A program made the translations under genes and the position numbers. The notes beneath the pieces were generated by a model. The model did not search any database. It saw only the letters and a program-made list of their open reading frames with translations, and was not told the DNA's origin. 64,000 nt of DNA from Acidobacteriota bacterium (GTDB lineage Bacteria > Acidobacteriota > Blastocatellia > Pyrinomonadales > Pyrinomonadaceae), in contig JAHBSK010000008.1 in NCBI GenBank assembly GCA_019639175.1, positions 1-64,000 of the forward strand, given 5' to 3'. Shown here one piece after another: positions 10,164 through 19,156 of the stretch. Within the stretch, counting starts at the first letter, position 1; every line of letters starts with the position of its first letter.

Positions 10164-12127
10164 AACTACTGGCTTTTATTAGATCCACAATAGGAATTTG
10201 TCAACTTGGGCTGCCGGTCAGTCGAATGAGTTTCCTGCCTTTCCTGCTTTCGCTCTTTACTCCGATATTCGCCCAGACAAGCGGCGAATTTCCTGTTCCG
10301 GCGTCGTTTACCGTCGAGGGCGTCCCGGCGATCAAGGCGGCGGATGTCGAACACCTGTTCTACGATCCGTCGCAGGTCAAGAGCAATCTCATCTGGGATG
10401 TGGATGTGAGAAACCGCTCGATGCTGATCACGGATGAAAGGTCCTACATATACCACCTCGATGCTCCTATGGGAAAACCGCGGAACCTGATCGACGGAAG
10501 GGTCCCCAACACCGTTCGGGTAAGTCCCAAAGGCGGCGTATTCGCATTCGTCGATGACAAGGAAGATGCCGACAACCTTGAGCTCTATTTGCGGGATGAA
10601 AAGGGTCAGGTCAGAAAACTGTCATCATTTTCAGGAAAGGACGAGTCCGTGGAATCGCTTGTTTGGGACGAGAAAGGCGAGACGATCTTTTATGCACAGG
10701 TCGATTACGAATCCAAAACGACCAGGCTGTGCGGTCACGACCTGTCGGTGAGCAATTGTTATCAACTCGATCTCAAAGGTATCTGGTACGTGCTGGATTT
10801 TAGGGACGGCAAAGCGCTTCTGAAACACTGGAAATCCTCGAGCAACCAGAGCCTTTATCTATATGACACAGCCTTGAAGAAACTTGGCACGGTCGAAGAC
10901 AAGGGGAACTCCACCAAGGGATTCTTTGGGCAGGGCCGCGTCTTCTGGCTTTCAGAAGGTTCGCCGGATTGCGGGCCGGAAACCTGTCTAATGTCGATGG
11001 AGATCAAGACCGGCCGCAAGGCCCGAATAAAGCTGCCGAACGAGATAGCAAACCTCCAGGATGTGAAGATCTCGCCCGACAAGAAGTCGTTCCTGATCCA
11101 GGAGATGAAGGACGGCATCGACAACCTGCGTGTAGGAAAACTTAAAAAGAATGCGATCACCGAAACCGTGACACCTTTCGTCCGAGGCAGCTACGTCATC
11201 TGGAATACAAGGTGGCTGTCGGACAAAGAGATCGTCTATACGACGGAGAACGTCTCGAAACCCGCTTCGATAGAGGTCTTCGACCTATCCTCCAAGAGAT
11301 CTACATCGTGGACGAAGGAACGAGTTCCTACCCAATTCGAGAACAAGGTCAAACCGCCCGAGGTAATCAAGTGGAAGTCCTTCGATGGTCGAGAGATCTC
11401 CGGCTACATGATCAAACCTCAAGGAAGCGAGGGCAGATCGCCGGTTCTCATATTTATCCACGGCGGCCCGCAGGTCATTGACCGGCCGGTCTTCAATCCG
11501 CAGGCACTGCGTTTCGCGGCGCATCTTGGGCTTACGGTTATCCATACGAACATTCGTGGATCTAAAGGCTTCGGGCTGGAATTCATGGATGCCGATAACT
11601 GGGCAAAACGTGGTGATGCTGTTAAGGATATTTCCGCCTTATTGGATTGGATAGAAAGGCAGCCTGAACTCGATCCGACTCGAATAATCGTGCGCGGCGA
11701 GAGCTATGGGGGATTCATTGCCCTTGCCTCCGCTTTACAGGAATCGAAACGGGTGAAAGCGGTGATCGCGGAATACCCACTGGTCTCCATAAGAGGCCTC
11801 CTCGGCCAAAGCTGGATCGACGAATTCGCCATAGCCGAATACGGCGACCCGAAGGACGAGAAACTGATGAAGCAGCTTGACGATCTATCTCCCCTGAACA
11901 ATACGGATCGATGGAGCGGAGCTCCCTTGTTCATGACAAGAGGCGGCCGCGACGAACGGAATCCCGAAAGGGACGTACTCGGCCTTAAATCTCAATTGCG
12001 GGATCGAGGGAACGAGGTCTGGTTCATATATGCCAAAGAAGCCGGCCACGGCGTGGCTGGCCGTTATGTCACTGCGGCAATGTATGAGTTTTTGAAAAAA
12101 CAACTAAGGAGTAAAGAAAATAAATGA
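10160..12127 (+). CDS. S9 family prolyl oligopeptidase-like peptidase, exported
   Basis: The protein has 655 residues. The start at 10160 is preceded by GGAGGT and overlaps the previous gene by 4 bp. An N-terminal hydrophobic segment ending FAQT suggests export. Residues about 40-400 form a beta-propeller with DPP-IV/TolB-like repeats. The C-terminal alpha/beta-hydrolase domain shows the oxyanion motif HGGPQ, the nucleophile elbow GESYGG and a final catalytic His in AGHGVAG; the acid is probably in MTRGGRDERN. The family cleaves short peptides after Pro or other residues. The very next gene encodes a tiny secreted peptide, so a peptide-processing role is an attractive inference. Confidence 0.88.
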   Translation: MKLLAFIRSTIGICQLGLPVSRMSFLPFLLSLFTPIFAQTSGEFPVPASFTVEGVPAIKAADVEHLFYDPSQVKSNLIWDVDVRNRSMLITDERSYIYHLDAPMGKPRNLIDGRVPNTVRVSPKGGVFAFVDDKEDADNLELYLRDEKGQVRKLSSFSGKDESVESLVWDEKGETIFYAQVDYESKTTRLCGHDLSVSNCYQLDLKGIWYVLDFRDGKALLKHWKSSSNQSLYLYDTALKKLGTVEDKGNSTKGFFGQGRVFWLSEGSPDCGPETCLMSMEIKTGRKARIKLPNEIANLQDVKISPDKKSFLIQEMKDGIDNLRVGKLKKNAITETVTPFVRGSYVIWNTRWLSDKEIVYTTENVSKPASIEVFDLSSKRSTSWTKERVPTQFENKVKPPEVIKWKSFDGREISGYMIKPQGSEGRSPVLIFIHGGPQVIDRPVFNPQALRFAAHLGLTVIHTNIRGSKGFGLEFMDADNWAKRGDAVKDISALLDWIERQPELDPTRIIVRGESYGGFIALASALQESKRVKAVIAEYPLVSIRGLLGQSWIDEFAIAEYGDPKDEKLMKQLDDLSPLNNTDRWSGAPLFMTRGGRDERNPERDVLGLKSQLRDRGNEVWFIYAKEAGHGVAGRYVTAAMYEFLKKQLRSKENK

Positions 12128-12375
12128 AAAGAATAAAAACATTGGGACTAATGCTGGTCCTGTCACTTTGTCTGGTGGGCAACATCTTCGCAATCGGCCC
12201 TGTGACCGCTGTCGGGGTGGTCGGACTTGCACCCGGATTACTTTCGTTCGGAATTGAACGTGTACTCTCTATGTTTCACGATGGAGACTGTCCTTGGCGA
12301 ATATGTCAGAACTGTCGCCCGAACAATGAAGTGGACGATAACGGGAGCGGCGACTGTCGCCCGCGAGACAATTAA
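12124..12375 (+). CDS. Small Cys-rich secreted peptide
   Basis: This 83-residue ORF starts 4 bp before the end of the peptidase gene (TAAATGA junction), so it is translationally coupled. A signal peptide (LGLMLVLSLCLVGNIFA) is followed by a Gly/Val-rich stretch and a short polar tail with four Cys (DCPWRICQNC, then GDCRP). The tail is rich in Asp and Asn. It ends one base before the next gene. I recognise no family. Its position between an exported S9 peptidase and an exported CHAT protease-like protein suggests a secreted peptide or a substrate of one of them. It could also be a vestigial ORF, though the coupling at both ends argues against that. Confidence 0.6.
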   Translation: MKRIKTLGLMLVLSLCLVGNIFAIGPVTAVGVVGLAPGLLSFGIERVLSMFHDGDCPWRICQNCRPNNEVDDNGSGDCRPRDN

Positions 12376-12376
12376 A

Positions 12377-14974
12377 ATGAAAAGCAGGATCATGAAATTG
12401 CGTTTCCCCGGATCCGCATACGCAAGCCGGTCAACATTAACCGGCTTGCTTCTTTTGTCTGCAACAGTCCTGGTAACGGCCGCCGGAATTCAGGGTCAGT
12501 CGAATACTTTGCCATCAATCCGAACCGCGTTCAACAATGGGCGTTTTGATGAGGTCGTCCGAATAGCCCCTCAAGCAGTTTTGCATGCCAGAACGTCAGG
12601 GACACCTTCCGTCGCCTCGGAGATCGGAGTATTTCACGCCACTGCATTGATGCGGCTGGAGAGATATGACGAGGCCAAAACGGTTCTCGAAGACGCGTTG
12701 ACGGATGCAGTGCAGGCAAAACGGCCACAAAGTATCGCAGCCGTCTATCTAGCCAAAGCGACGCTTTCACGCGCTAGGCGCGATTTTCCGGGGGCGATAA
12801 AGTTTGCCCGCAGCGCTCTTGCGGCTGCTCCTGCGGATCGGCAGATAGTGGTCGAATACCATCTTGCGATCGGACGGATAATGTATTCATCCGGATACGA
12901 TATCGCGGCGATCATCTGGCTCGAACGCTCTGAGAAGCTGTCCGCGGGACTTCCCGTATCGGCGGCATATCTTGATGTGCTTGGGCATCTCAGCCTTGCG
13001 TGGGCATCGAAATTCAACTACTCGAAAGCGATCGAATACGCAGAAAGACTTGTTAAGATCAGTGAGAAGACCCACTTCAAGTATCGTCATCGTCTCGCGC
13101 TTTACGAATTCGCTGCACTTTTGGATGCGGCAGGTCAGGAGTTACGAGCAAAGCACCTACGAGAATCGGGCCTGAAACTCGCCTTAGTTGCGAGGGATGA
13201 CTATCAAAGCTGCTTGTTCCTTTCTTCTCAGATGCTCCATTCATTATACAAAGGCGACAGTGAAGCCGCCGAAAGGGAACACTCGACACTCGATCGTGTT
13301 GACGGAAACAAGAGATTTCAATTTGAATCCGTACTCGGCAAGGCGGTGATATCGGGAATGAAAGGACAGAGTGTACTATCAGACAGTCACTTCAATGACC
13401 TGATATCGTTAAAAGCTCATTCGAGTTATATAGTTCCCCACTGGAAAGCCATTCTCGCCGAACGAAGAAAAGACTGGCTCGGGTTAATAGAACAAATGGA
13501 GGAACTCAGAGAGATCTCTGAAAAGGGTAACTTCCGTGACGAATTGCCCGGTATATATTTCGGCCTCGCAAAAGGATACTGGGGCTTAGAGAAACACGAA
13601 TTAGCATTGGAGTACGCAAACCGTTCGGCAGCGATCATCGAGAGCGATCGTCCGACCGAAGACGCGCCGTTGTCGCTTTCGATGATGGAAATCTACCACT
13701 CTCTCTACAGGCTGTTAGCGGAAATAGAGGAGCGTAAGGGCGATCCGACCGCCTCACTACAACTAGTTGACTACTTGAAAGGCCGCGTTCTACACGATCG
13801 GATCGATAATTCGGCCTTCCGCCGCAAACCCGACCTGAGCATCAATGTCCGGCAACAAGCCGACGACCTTTCCGCCAGGTTGGTCGAAGGATTCAACGTG
13901 CGAGATCAATTGGCCAAATTAGAACGATCAGTAACATTACTCTCTCCCCGGCAAAAAACCGGCTCCAAGTCAGGTTACGGTCTGATCGGCCGTATGGGCT
14001 CTCCACCGGGCACAGCCATCGTCTCATACTTTTTCACGCTCGATGGGCGGCTTCGTGCGTTTGTCGTCGAACACGGCAAACCTGTTAGGATTGTTAAACT
14101 TAGATTCATGGAAAAGGAAGCTGACACTCTTGCGGAAACTGTAGGAAGAAAGATCCGTGAGAAGGTTTTCTTTAAGAGCGACGGCCAGCGTATTTATAAC
14201 ATACTCCTTAGGCCCCTCTCTTTAACCACAAATGAGATCACCATCGTACCGGACAAATCTCTGTGGAAGATACCGTTTCATGCGCTGAGTTCAGACGGGG
14301 AAAAGTACTTGATCGAAGAGAAGCAGATAACTTACGCGCCGTCAGTTTCAACCCTAGTTCGTTCGCTGAAGGAAACGAAGAGCGAACGGAGGACGATCCG
14401 AGTGTTTGCAAACGATACTTATGGGAACCGCACGCTAAAATTCGCGAACACTGAGGCGAATAAAGTGGCGAGTATGTTTGGTACGCGGGCTGTAATAAAT
14501 GCCCGAGCTGAAGATTTCAAGCGAGCAGCAAGCTCAGGCGATATACTTCATCTGTCCATGCACGCCGAACTAGATGCGGACGATCCGTTGCGTTCTTTTC
14601 TCTCGTTTCGACAAACACCGACACATGACGGGCGGGTGACAGTCGAAGACCTTCTGGGCATTAAACTCAAATACGGCAGTTTCGTATTTCTTGCCTCATG
14701 TGATACGAATCATATTCTTAACGGCGAGGGATTGGTCAGTCTGGCATGGGCGATGACGGGATCTGGAGCCACGTCCGTTGTTTCATCACAGTGGGAAGCA
14801 AACGACCGATCAACGGCAGTCTTCGCCGAACATTTCTACCGGGCTGAGCGTCACGGAAATTCGCTCGCCCGTTCGATACAGATCGCTGCGACTGCAATGA
14901 TCCGCGACAAAAAAACCGGATCCCACGAGCCGTATTTCTGGGCTCCGTTCACGTTGCTCGGCGATCCGAGATAG
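12377..14974 (+). CDS. Exported TPR-CHAT domain protein
   Basis: The protein has 865 residues from the start at 12377, which directly follows the small peptide gene; the longer frame upstream would read through that gene. A hydrophobic N-terminus (LLLLSATVLVTAAG) indicates export or anchoring. Residues about 40-500 are TPR-like helical repeats (LALEYANRSAAI, AIEYAERLVKI). The C-terminal 300 residues form a CHAT domain, a caspase-like peptidase fold, with the probable catalytic His729 in LSMHAE and Cys775 in LASCDTN, both intact. It is the last gene of the sigma-factor operon. CHAT proteins elsewhere cleave specific partners, and the co-encoded small peptide is a candidate. Confidence 0.88.
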   Translation: MKSRIMKLRFPGSAYASRSTLTGLLLLSATVLVTAAGIQGQSNTLPSIRTAFNNGRFDEVVRIAPQAVLHARTSGTPSVASEIGVFHATALMRLERYDEAKTVLEDALTDAVQAKRPQSIAAVYLAKATLSRARRDFPGAIKFARSALAAAPADRQIVVEYHLAIGRIMYSSGYDIAAIIWLERSEKLSAGLPVSAAYLDVLGHLSLAWASKFNYSKAIEYAERLVKISEKTHFKYRHRLALYEFAALLDAAGQELRAKHLRESGLKLALVARDDYQSCLFLSSQMLHSLYKGDSEAAEREHSTLDRVDGNKRFQFESVLGKAVISGMKGQSVLSDSHFNDLISLKAHSSYIVPHWKAILAERRKDWLGLIEQMEELREISEKGNFRDELPGIYFGLAKGYWGLEKHELALEYANRSAAIIESDRPTEDAPLSLSMMEIYHSLYRLLAEIEERKGDPTASLQLVDYLKGRVLHDRIDNSAFRRKPDLSINVRQQADDLSARLVEGFNVRDQLAKLERSVTLLSPRQKTGSKSGYGLIGRMGSPPGTAIVSYFFTLDGRLRAFVVEHGKPVRIVKLRFMEKEADTLAETVGRKIREKVFFKSDGQRIYNILLRPLSLTTNEITIVPDKSLWKIPFHALSSDGEKYLIEEKQITYAPSVSTLVRSLKETKSERRTIRVFANDTYGNRTLKFANTEANKVASMFGTRAVINARAEDFKRAASSGDILHLSMHAELDADDPLRSFLSFRQTPTHDGRVTVEDLLGIKLKYGSFVFLASCDTNHILNGEGLVSLAWAMTGSGATSVVSSQWEANDRSTAVFAEHFYRAERHGNSLARSIQIAATAMIRDKKTGSHEPYFWAPFTLLGDPR

Positions 14975-15000
14975 GCAGCAGGATGGTCGTCTCGGTCTAC

Positions 15001-15036
15001 GGAAAAAAACGAGCCTCCGTATTAGAGGCTCGTCAC
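15001..15036 (-). terminator. Intrinsic terminator for the minus-strand gene at 15062-17710
   Basis: A 9-bp inverted repeat (ACGAGCCTC / GAGGCTCGT, 15009-15033) is preceded on the plus strand by a run of seven A. On the minus strand this is a stem followed by a T-tract, correctly placed just after the minus-strand stop at 15062. It may also stop plus-strand readthrough from the CHAT operon, but no T-run follows on that side. Confidence 0.8.
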
Positions 15037-15061
15037 AAAACAACACTGAAGAAGAAGAGTA

Positions 15062-17710
15062 CTACTGGACCTCGATCAAAAATGGTACCCGGGCGTCGTC
15101 CTTCATCACCAAAGTCAGCTGCTTCTCACCCGTGGAAGCGGTTATGGCCGAGGGTATGAAGATCTCGATCGACAATTTATCTTTACCCATCTCGAACGTT
15201 ATAGGCACATTCTCAAAAAAGATGCTTTTGATCGATTCAAGAATCGCTCCACGTAAAATATAAGCCTTGCTATCACCCTTCCTGACGATAAGTTTTACCG
15301 GGTCTTTTATCGTCGCCTTTGCAAATGGTTCTGGGTCTGAAAGATTGATCGCGATCAGATCGCCATTTTCCCCGCCCGTAACAAAAACCTTTTTCGCAGT
15401 TTTTGGAATATTCAGAACCACAAGAGTATCGGTCGCGATCTCGAATGTTGAGGGACCGAAAGTATGATTTTCAGCGATGACTTTCGTCCTAGCATCGAAG
15501 CCAGTGCCTCTTAGAGCGATCTTGATATTAGTGGTACCTTCTACATCAGACGCAAGCTTCTGAACACTTTTAACTGAGAAGATCTCGTATTTTGCGTCTG
15601 TGGGTGTGTATTCGACGGGAATACGCGACGCGTCATTGACCAACTCGCGGACAGTCATGACGCTATTGCGGCGCAACAGATCGGTTGGGGCCCTAAATGT
15701 AAGGGTTACATCGTCTTTTGTTGCCTGTCGTACTGTGAACGGAGCGTTGCTCAGGCCAAAGATCGAGTCGCCGATCTGAACAACCGGAGGGGTCGTTTCC
15801 TTACTAGTGAATAGATCTTTCAGCTTGTCATCAGCCCCCGTTTTCCACTTAAGAACAAGACTTACCTCTGTTTCATTCACTCCTGTACCCTTAAATTCCA
15901 CTGTCGGATTCTCAAGTGATAAATACGGATTGGGGCTAGTGGCCCTAATCATCCCCAGCTTTGTGTTTCCGTAGCGGTTGATGACGAAGGGCGGCGCTTT
16001 CGCGATCGCTGAGGCTTGCCCGGTAATGACTAATCTTTTTTCACTGTGAATTGACAGGCCGTTGGATGGTCGATCAAGCACACTATTGCCAAGCATAACC
16101 TGCGTTCCGTTCGAAAAGTTTATTCCTTCGGCCAGTATGGTCACCACACCGTTTCCATTGTCGTGCCAGCGTGCAGACCATATCTCGGGCTGTAATGCGT
16201 TTTCGACATTCTTTATCGCGGGAATCACTACTTCGCCTTCGCAATTGGTCTTCCAATGCGCAGCATGTTTCCTTGTTACCAGAGATTTTGCTCGCTCGAA
16301 CATGCCCGTGTTGTCTTTAACGATACCGCTGCCGGATTGAGCCCGCCAGCGAGTCCTTATCGAGAACGCACCTGACCAGTTGGCATCGAGTTCTGTGACA
16401 GCACTCTTAGGTAGCGCGACCAGGGCGAACACTTTACGCAACCCGGGAGCAACGGTCTTCTGCCCCAAGACGGGCTTGAACTGCCACACAAAACTGATTG
16501 CGGTAGGATCTGACTCAAATTTTCCGTTCGCACTTTGCCTGGTCGGAGCATCCCGTTGAAATGCTACAACGTCCGTATCGCGGACCAAATAAAGTTTATT
16601 TTTCGAACTTGAATAGGCTCCGCCGATATTGACAATGCTAATGGTCGCACCGGCACCGAATGATCTCTTATCGTCAGTTATCTTCGCGACATTATAAGTT
16701 TTCTCTTCGGGGAAAAGGCTTATGACTGAAAGCCTAGACTCCGTAGGGCCGGGAGTCGCCGGCGTCTCGGGCGTTCCAGACGGTAAAGGTCCCTGCGGAT
16801 TTCTTATGGTGATCTCAACTTCTGCAACATGATCTGAAAACTGGGGTTCGATATTCACCGTGAAACCCAGGAAGGCCTGTACTCTTGATTCAAACCTGTA
16901 GTCAGTCGAACCTTGATCTCGCACTGCAATCAATTTATCCGAATACGATTGATTGAGGAGAGAGCGAAGATTAAGTATCTGGTAGGTCAACGCCGTATAT
17001 TTGTCGAGTGTGTCCTGCGGGGACAGATCGTAGGTGAGAGGAGTCGGAAATCCCGTAGCCGATAGGGTGGCCGAGGGAATGTTGGGTGATACAGCCTGTT
17101 GTGTAACAACCTGGTTATAGCTATTAGTAGTTCCCGAGGTGGTGCCACCAGTCGTACTTGCCGTCGTCCCGGAGGTACTTGTCATTGTTCCATCTGCACC
17201 GACTGTTGTCGTTTCGGTTGAACCGCTAGTGACCGATCCCGTCAGACTATTATTTGCAGTATTCCCGGTGGTCGTCATGATTGACGGAAGCGGCAGAGTA
17301 CTTCCCGTGACCGACATCGAGGACGAACGCACTTCGCTTCCCTGCAGCCTGTTCACGTTCTGATACAGCGGACTTATATCCGGATAACGAGTTTGTGCCA
17401 GGCTTTCTTCATACGCCTGAAGCTGTGCATAAAGTGTCCGTTCGTCATATGGCTTGATCTCAGTGATCGAGATCCCGTTGTTAACATTCTTGGTAGCAGA
17501 AACACAGTCGTTGATCCTGACAGGCTTCGGCGTCGGCGAAGAACTGGGCGTCGGAGTCGGAGTGATCTTTGGTGAATCGCCAATAGTTTGGGTAGAATAT
17601 CTCGGCTTGGCCGATGGCTGAGCGGGTAAAGCGTTCAGGGTAATTCCCGTGCCAATTATCAGTTGAAAGAAAAGCAGGCTAAGTGCGGTTCTCACAGCAA
17701 AATTTGTCAT
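15062..17710 (-). CDS. Large secreted protein of unknown function with low-complexity Ser/Thr region
   Basis: From the start at 17710 (preceded by AAGGAC) the protein has 882 residues; a longer start at 17794 would place a basic stretch before the signal peptide. After the signal (ALSLLFFQLIIGTGITL) come a TPTPTPSSSPTP linker and an N-terminal helical region, then a Thr/Gly/Ser low-complexity stretch around residues 155-195. The second half is beta-rich and appears to be built from IPT/immunoglobulin-like units (GTGFDARTKVIAENHTF, AEGINFSNGTQVML). It is probably a cell-surface or periplasmic structural protein. I do not recognise the full-length family. It stands alone, convergent with the CHAT operon. 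Confidence 0.75.
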   Translation of the reverse strand: MTNFAVRTALSLLFFQLIIGTGITLNALPAQPSAKPRYSTQTIGDSPKITPTPTPSSSPTPKPVRINDCVSATKNVNNGISITEIKPYDERTLYAQLQAYEESLAQTRYPDISPLYQNVNRLQGSEVRSSSMSVTGSTLPLPSIMTTTGNTANNSLTGSVTSGSTETTTVGADGTMTSTSGTTASTTGGTTSGTTNSYNQVVTQQAVSPNIPSATLSATGFPTPLTYDLSPQDTLDKYTALTYQILNLRSLLNQSYSDKLIAVRDQGSTDYRFESRVQAFLGFTVNIEPQFSDHVAEVEITIRNPQGPLPSGTPETPATPGPTESRLSVISLFPEEKTYNVAKITDDKRSFGAGATISIVNIGGAYSSSKNKLYLVRDTDVVAFQRDAPTRQSANGKFESDPTAISFVWQFKPVLGQKTVAPGLRKVFALVALPKSAVTELDANWSGAFSIRTRWRAQSGSGIVKDNTGMFERAKSLVTRKHAAHWKTNCEGEVVIPAIKNVENALQPEIWSARWHDNGNGVVTILAEGINFSNGTQVMLGNSVLDRPSNGLSIHSEKRLVITGQASAIAKAPPFVINRYGNTKLGMIRATSPNPYLSLENPTVEFKGTGVNETEVSLVLKWKTGADDKLKDLFTSKETTPPVVQIGDSIFGLSNAPFTVRQATKDDVTLTFRAPTDLLRRNSVMTVRELVNDASRIPVEYTPTDAKYEIFSVKSVQKLASDVEGTTNIKIALRGTGFDARTKVIAENHTFGPSTFEIATDTLVVLNIPKTAKKVFVTGGENGDLIAINLSDPEPFAKATIKDPVKLIVRKGDSKAYILRGAILESIKSIFFENVPITFEMGKDKLSIEIFIPSAITASTGEKQLTLVMKDDARVPFLIEVQ

Positions 17711-18091
17711 ATTTAATTTGTCCTTAAAAAATCGGAGAGTCCTCCGGCCTTGGGGAATGGGAAACTGAGATGGCTGGGACGTCAGGATGAACAAGTAGGT
17801 TAGACGTGGAAGCCTTCAGAAACCCGCTTATCGTTAAAAACCGCACAAAGATTAACACATTACTTTCGTAAGCTCCAACCGCCAGCTTAGACAAAGTTTG
17901 AGGGCTAGGCTAAATCCTATGATCCTCGTTGCTCGGATGAAGAAACTCCGAGTTTGAAGGGAGGTGGAGTTCTAAACGGAGCTGCTATGCTCTTTGACGC
18001 AGTACTCGGAAGTGCTTCCTATACCATAACCTGATACATGTGCGACACTCACTTAAAATTGAGGTTTTTGTGCGAGCTCTAACCGCAAAAT
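17711..18091. other. Intergenic region, nothing recognised
   Basis: About 380 bases lie between the start of the secreted protein gene and the small membrane ORF. Both neighbours are on the minus strand. The secreted protein's promoter is expected here. I see no strong promoter, RNA or repeat. Confidence 0.4.
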
Positions 18092-18313
18092 TCATGACGG
18101 GTGATCGGGACCGACCCAGTCGCGGCCATGTGCATCCGTACCACATCGTCTTACTTCATCCTGACGTGAATCCCGCAAGCGCGTCCGAGATTCGATGCCT
18201 ATGTCATAAAATCTCTTAATGCGGGTTTCCTTAGTATATAGGGAGGCAATCGCGATGCTAACAATAATGACGACGACAAAAATCACGGAGGCTCCAAATA
18301 GTTTTGTCTTCAT
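18092..18313 (-). CDS. Possible small single-pass membrane protein
   Basis: This 73-residue ORF is read from 18313. Residues 3-22 form a strongly hydrophobic helix (LFGASVIFVVVIIVSIAIA) followed by a basic, Arg-rich tail. A weak GGACC may serve as ribosome binding site. There is no family match that I can name and the tail has no conserved look, so it could be a chance ORF. It faces away from the attenuator-controlled gene on the plus strand. Confidence 0.4.
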   Translation of the reverse strand: MKTKLFGASVIFVVVIIVSIAIASLYTKETRIKRFYDIGIESRTRLRDSRQDEVRRCGTDAHGRDWVGPDHPS

Positions 18314-18462
18314 GAGATGGTCCTGGTATTCGAAAGGGCCGATATTCAAGCATGGCATTGTCGTCGCGGTAGGCCCGCCTCTATGACTCGTGTTTTTAAA
18401 GTTTGCACGGATAAACCTCCGTCATCGATCCGATGTCATCAGGCAATTTCATCCTCGGTAAA

Positions 18463-18492
18463 TTGACACATACGTGAACTTCTGTCTAATAT
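18463..18492 (+). promoter_or_regulatory. Sigma-70 promoter of the trp-type leader
   Basis: A perfect -35 (TTGACA, 18463-18468) and a near-consensus -10 (TAATAT, 18487-18492) are separated by 18 bp. Transcription would begin near 18499, only about 2 bases before the leader-peptide ATG at 18501. The leader mRNA would therefore be nearly leaderless, as has been described for rhizobial trp leaders. Confidence 0.75.
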
Positions 18493-18500
18493 ACACTTCA

Positions 18501-18602
18501 ATGAAATCTTACAGGGACATAGTAACCGTTGTTTGCAACTGGCAAAACTGGCCCGTTACGGCGGTAGTGTGTCTGAATAGTTGTTCTGTGCCGGAATTTT
18601 AG
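18501..18602 (+). CDS. Trp-containing leader peptide of an attenuator
   Basis: This 33-residue ORF reads MKSYRDIVTVVCNWQNWPV and continues to a TAG stop at 18600. It has two Trp codons three apart (18540-18542 and 18549-18551), a rare residue in so short a peptide. It sits between a strong promoter and an intrinsic terminator, upstream of a DAHP synthase reading frame. GTAAC at 18522-18526 can pair with GTTAC at 18555-18559, enclosing the Trp codons (hairpin 1:2). GGCGGT at 18560-18565 can instead pair with ACCGCC at 18632-18637, the 5' arm of the terminator. A ribosome stalled on the Trp codons would favour that antiterminator, the classic attenuation logic. The function is inferred from this arrangement. 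Confidence 0.7.
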   Translation: MKSYRDIVTVVCNWQNWPVTAVVCLNSCSVPEF

Positions 18603-18630
18603 TCCATTCTCAGAATTCTATTTTTTACCG

Positions 18631-18663
18631 AACCGCCTGATCTTAAAGTCAGGCGGTTTTTTC
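18631..18663 (+). terminator. Attenuator terminator before aroF
   Basis: The stem AACCGCCTGA / TCAGGCGGTT (18631-18640 with 18650-18659) is followed by a run of T to 18662. It lies between the leader peptide and the DAHP synthase frame at 18771. Its 5' arm is also complementary to GGCGGT in the leader, so terminator and antiterminator are mutually exclusive. Confidence 0.85.
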
Positions 18664-18770
18664 GTGGTCTTTTTTATAAAGATGCCAGACGGAGTCAAAC
18701 AACAGACAGTCCTGTAGGTGCAAGAAATGGTGCCACAGCCGATTTCCTGACGCCATTTGCAGATAAATAT

Positions 18771-19061
18771 ATGCTTATTGTAATGAAATCAAATGCGACC
18801 GCAACCGACATTGAGAAGGTCGTTGAAATAGTAAAGAACCTCGGATTCCGGGGTCATGCCTTGCCGGGTGAGAACCGCACGGTGATTGGGATGACCGGAA
18901 ATCCCGGCTCCATCGATCCGGCACACTTCGAGAATCTCTCGGGTGTCGCCGATGTCATCCGTGTGACCAAGCCCTACAAGCTAATCTCCCGTGATCTCCG
19001 TCCTGAAAGATCTGTCGTCAATTACAAAATCATTTATTATTTACGAAGACGTACGAGGTGA
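18771..19061 (+). pseudogene. aroF: Truncated 3-deoxy-7-phosphoheptulonate (DAHP) synthase, N-terminal domain only
   Basis: The 96-residue frame begins MLIVMKSNATATDIEKVVE and runs through ERTVIGMTGNPG to VTKPYKLISRDLRPE. This is the regulatory ferredoxin-like N-terminal domain of type I-beta DAHP synthases, the first enzyme of the shikimate pathway. Similarity stops at about residue 83 (near 19020), where the catalytic TIM barrel should begin. The last dozen residues (YKIIYYLRRRTR) are unrelated and AT-rich. No remainder of the gene occurs elsewhere in the window. The break coincides with the left side of the defence island, so truncation by element insertion or a later deletion is likely. 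A functional aroF should exist elsewhere in the genome. Confidence 0.8.
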
Positions 19062-19156
19062 GTGTCTTCAGTTTAGCGGAAAAGTAGATGAGGATCCAAG
19101 TAATGAAAGTCCAAACAGAGATTTGAAATCGCACACCCATAAATAGCGCCAGAGGT

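Noticed and set aside
18499..18663. A free-standing small RNA or 6S RNA
   Set aside because: A Trp-codon leader peptide, competing hairpins and the downstream DAHP synthase frame explain the interval better as an attenuator.
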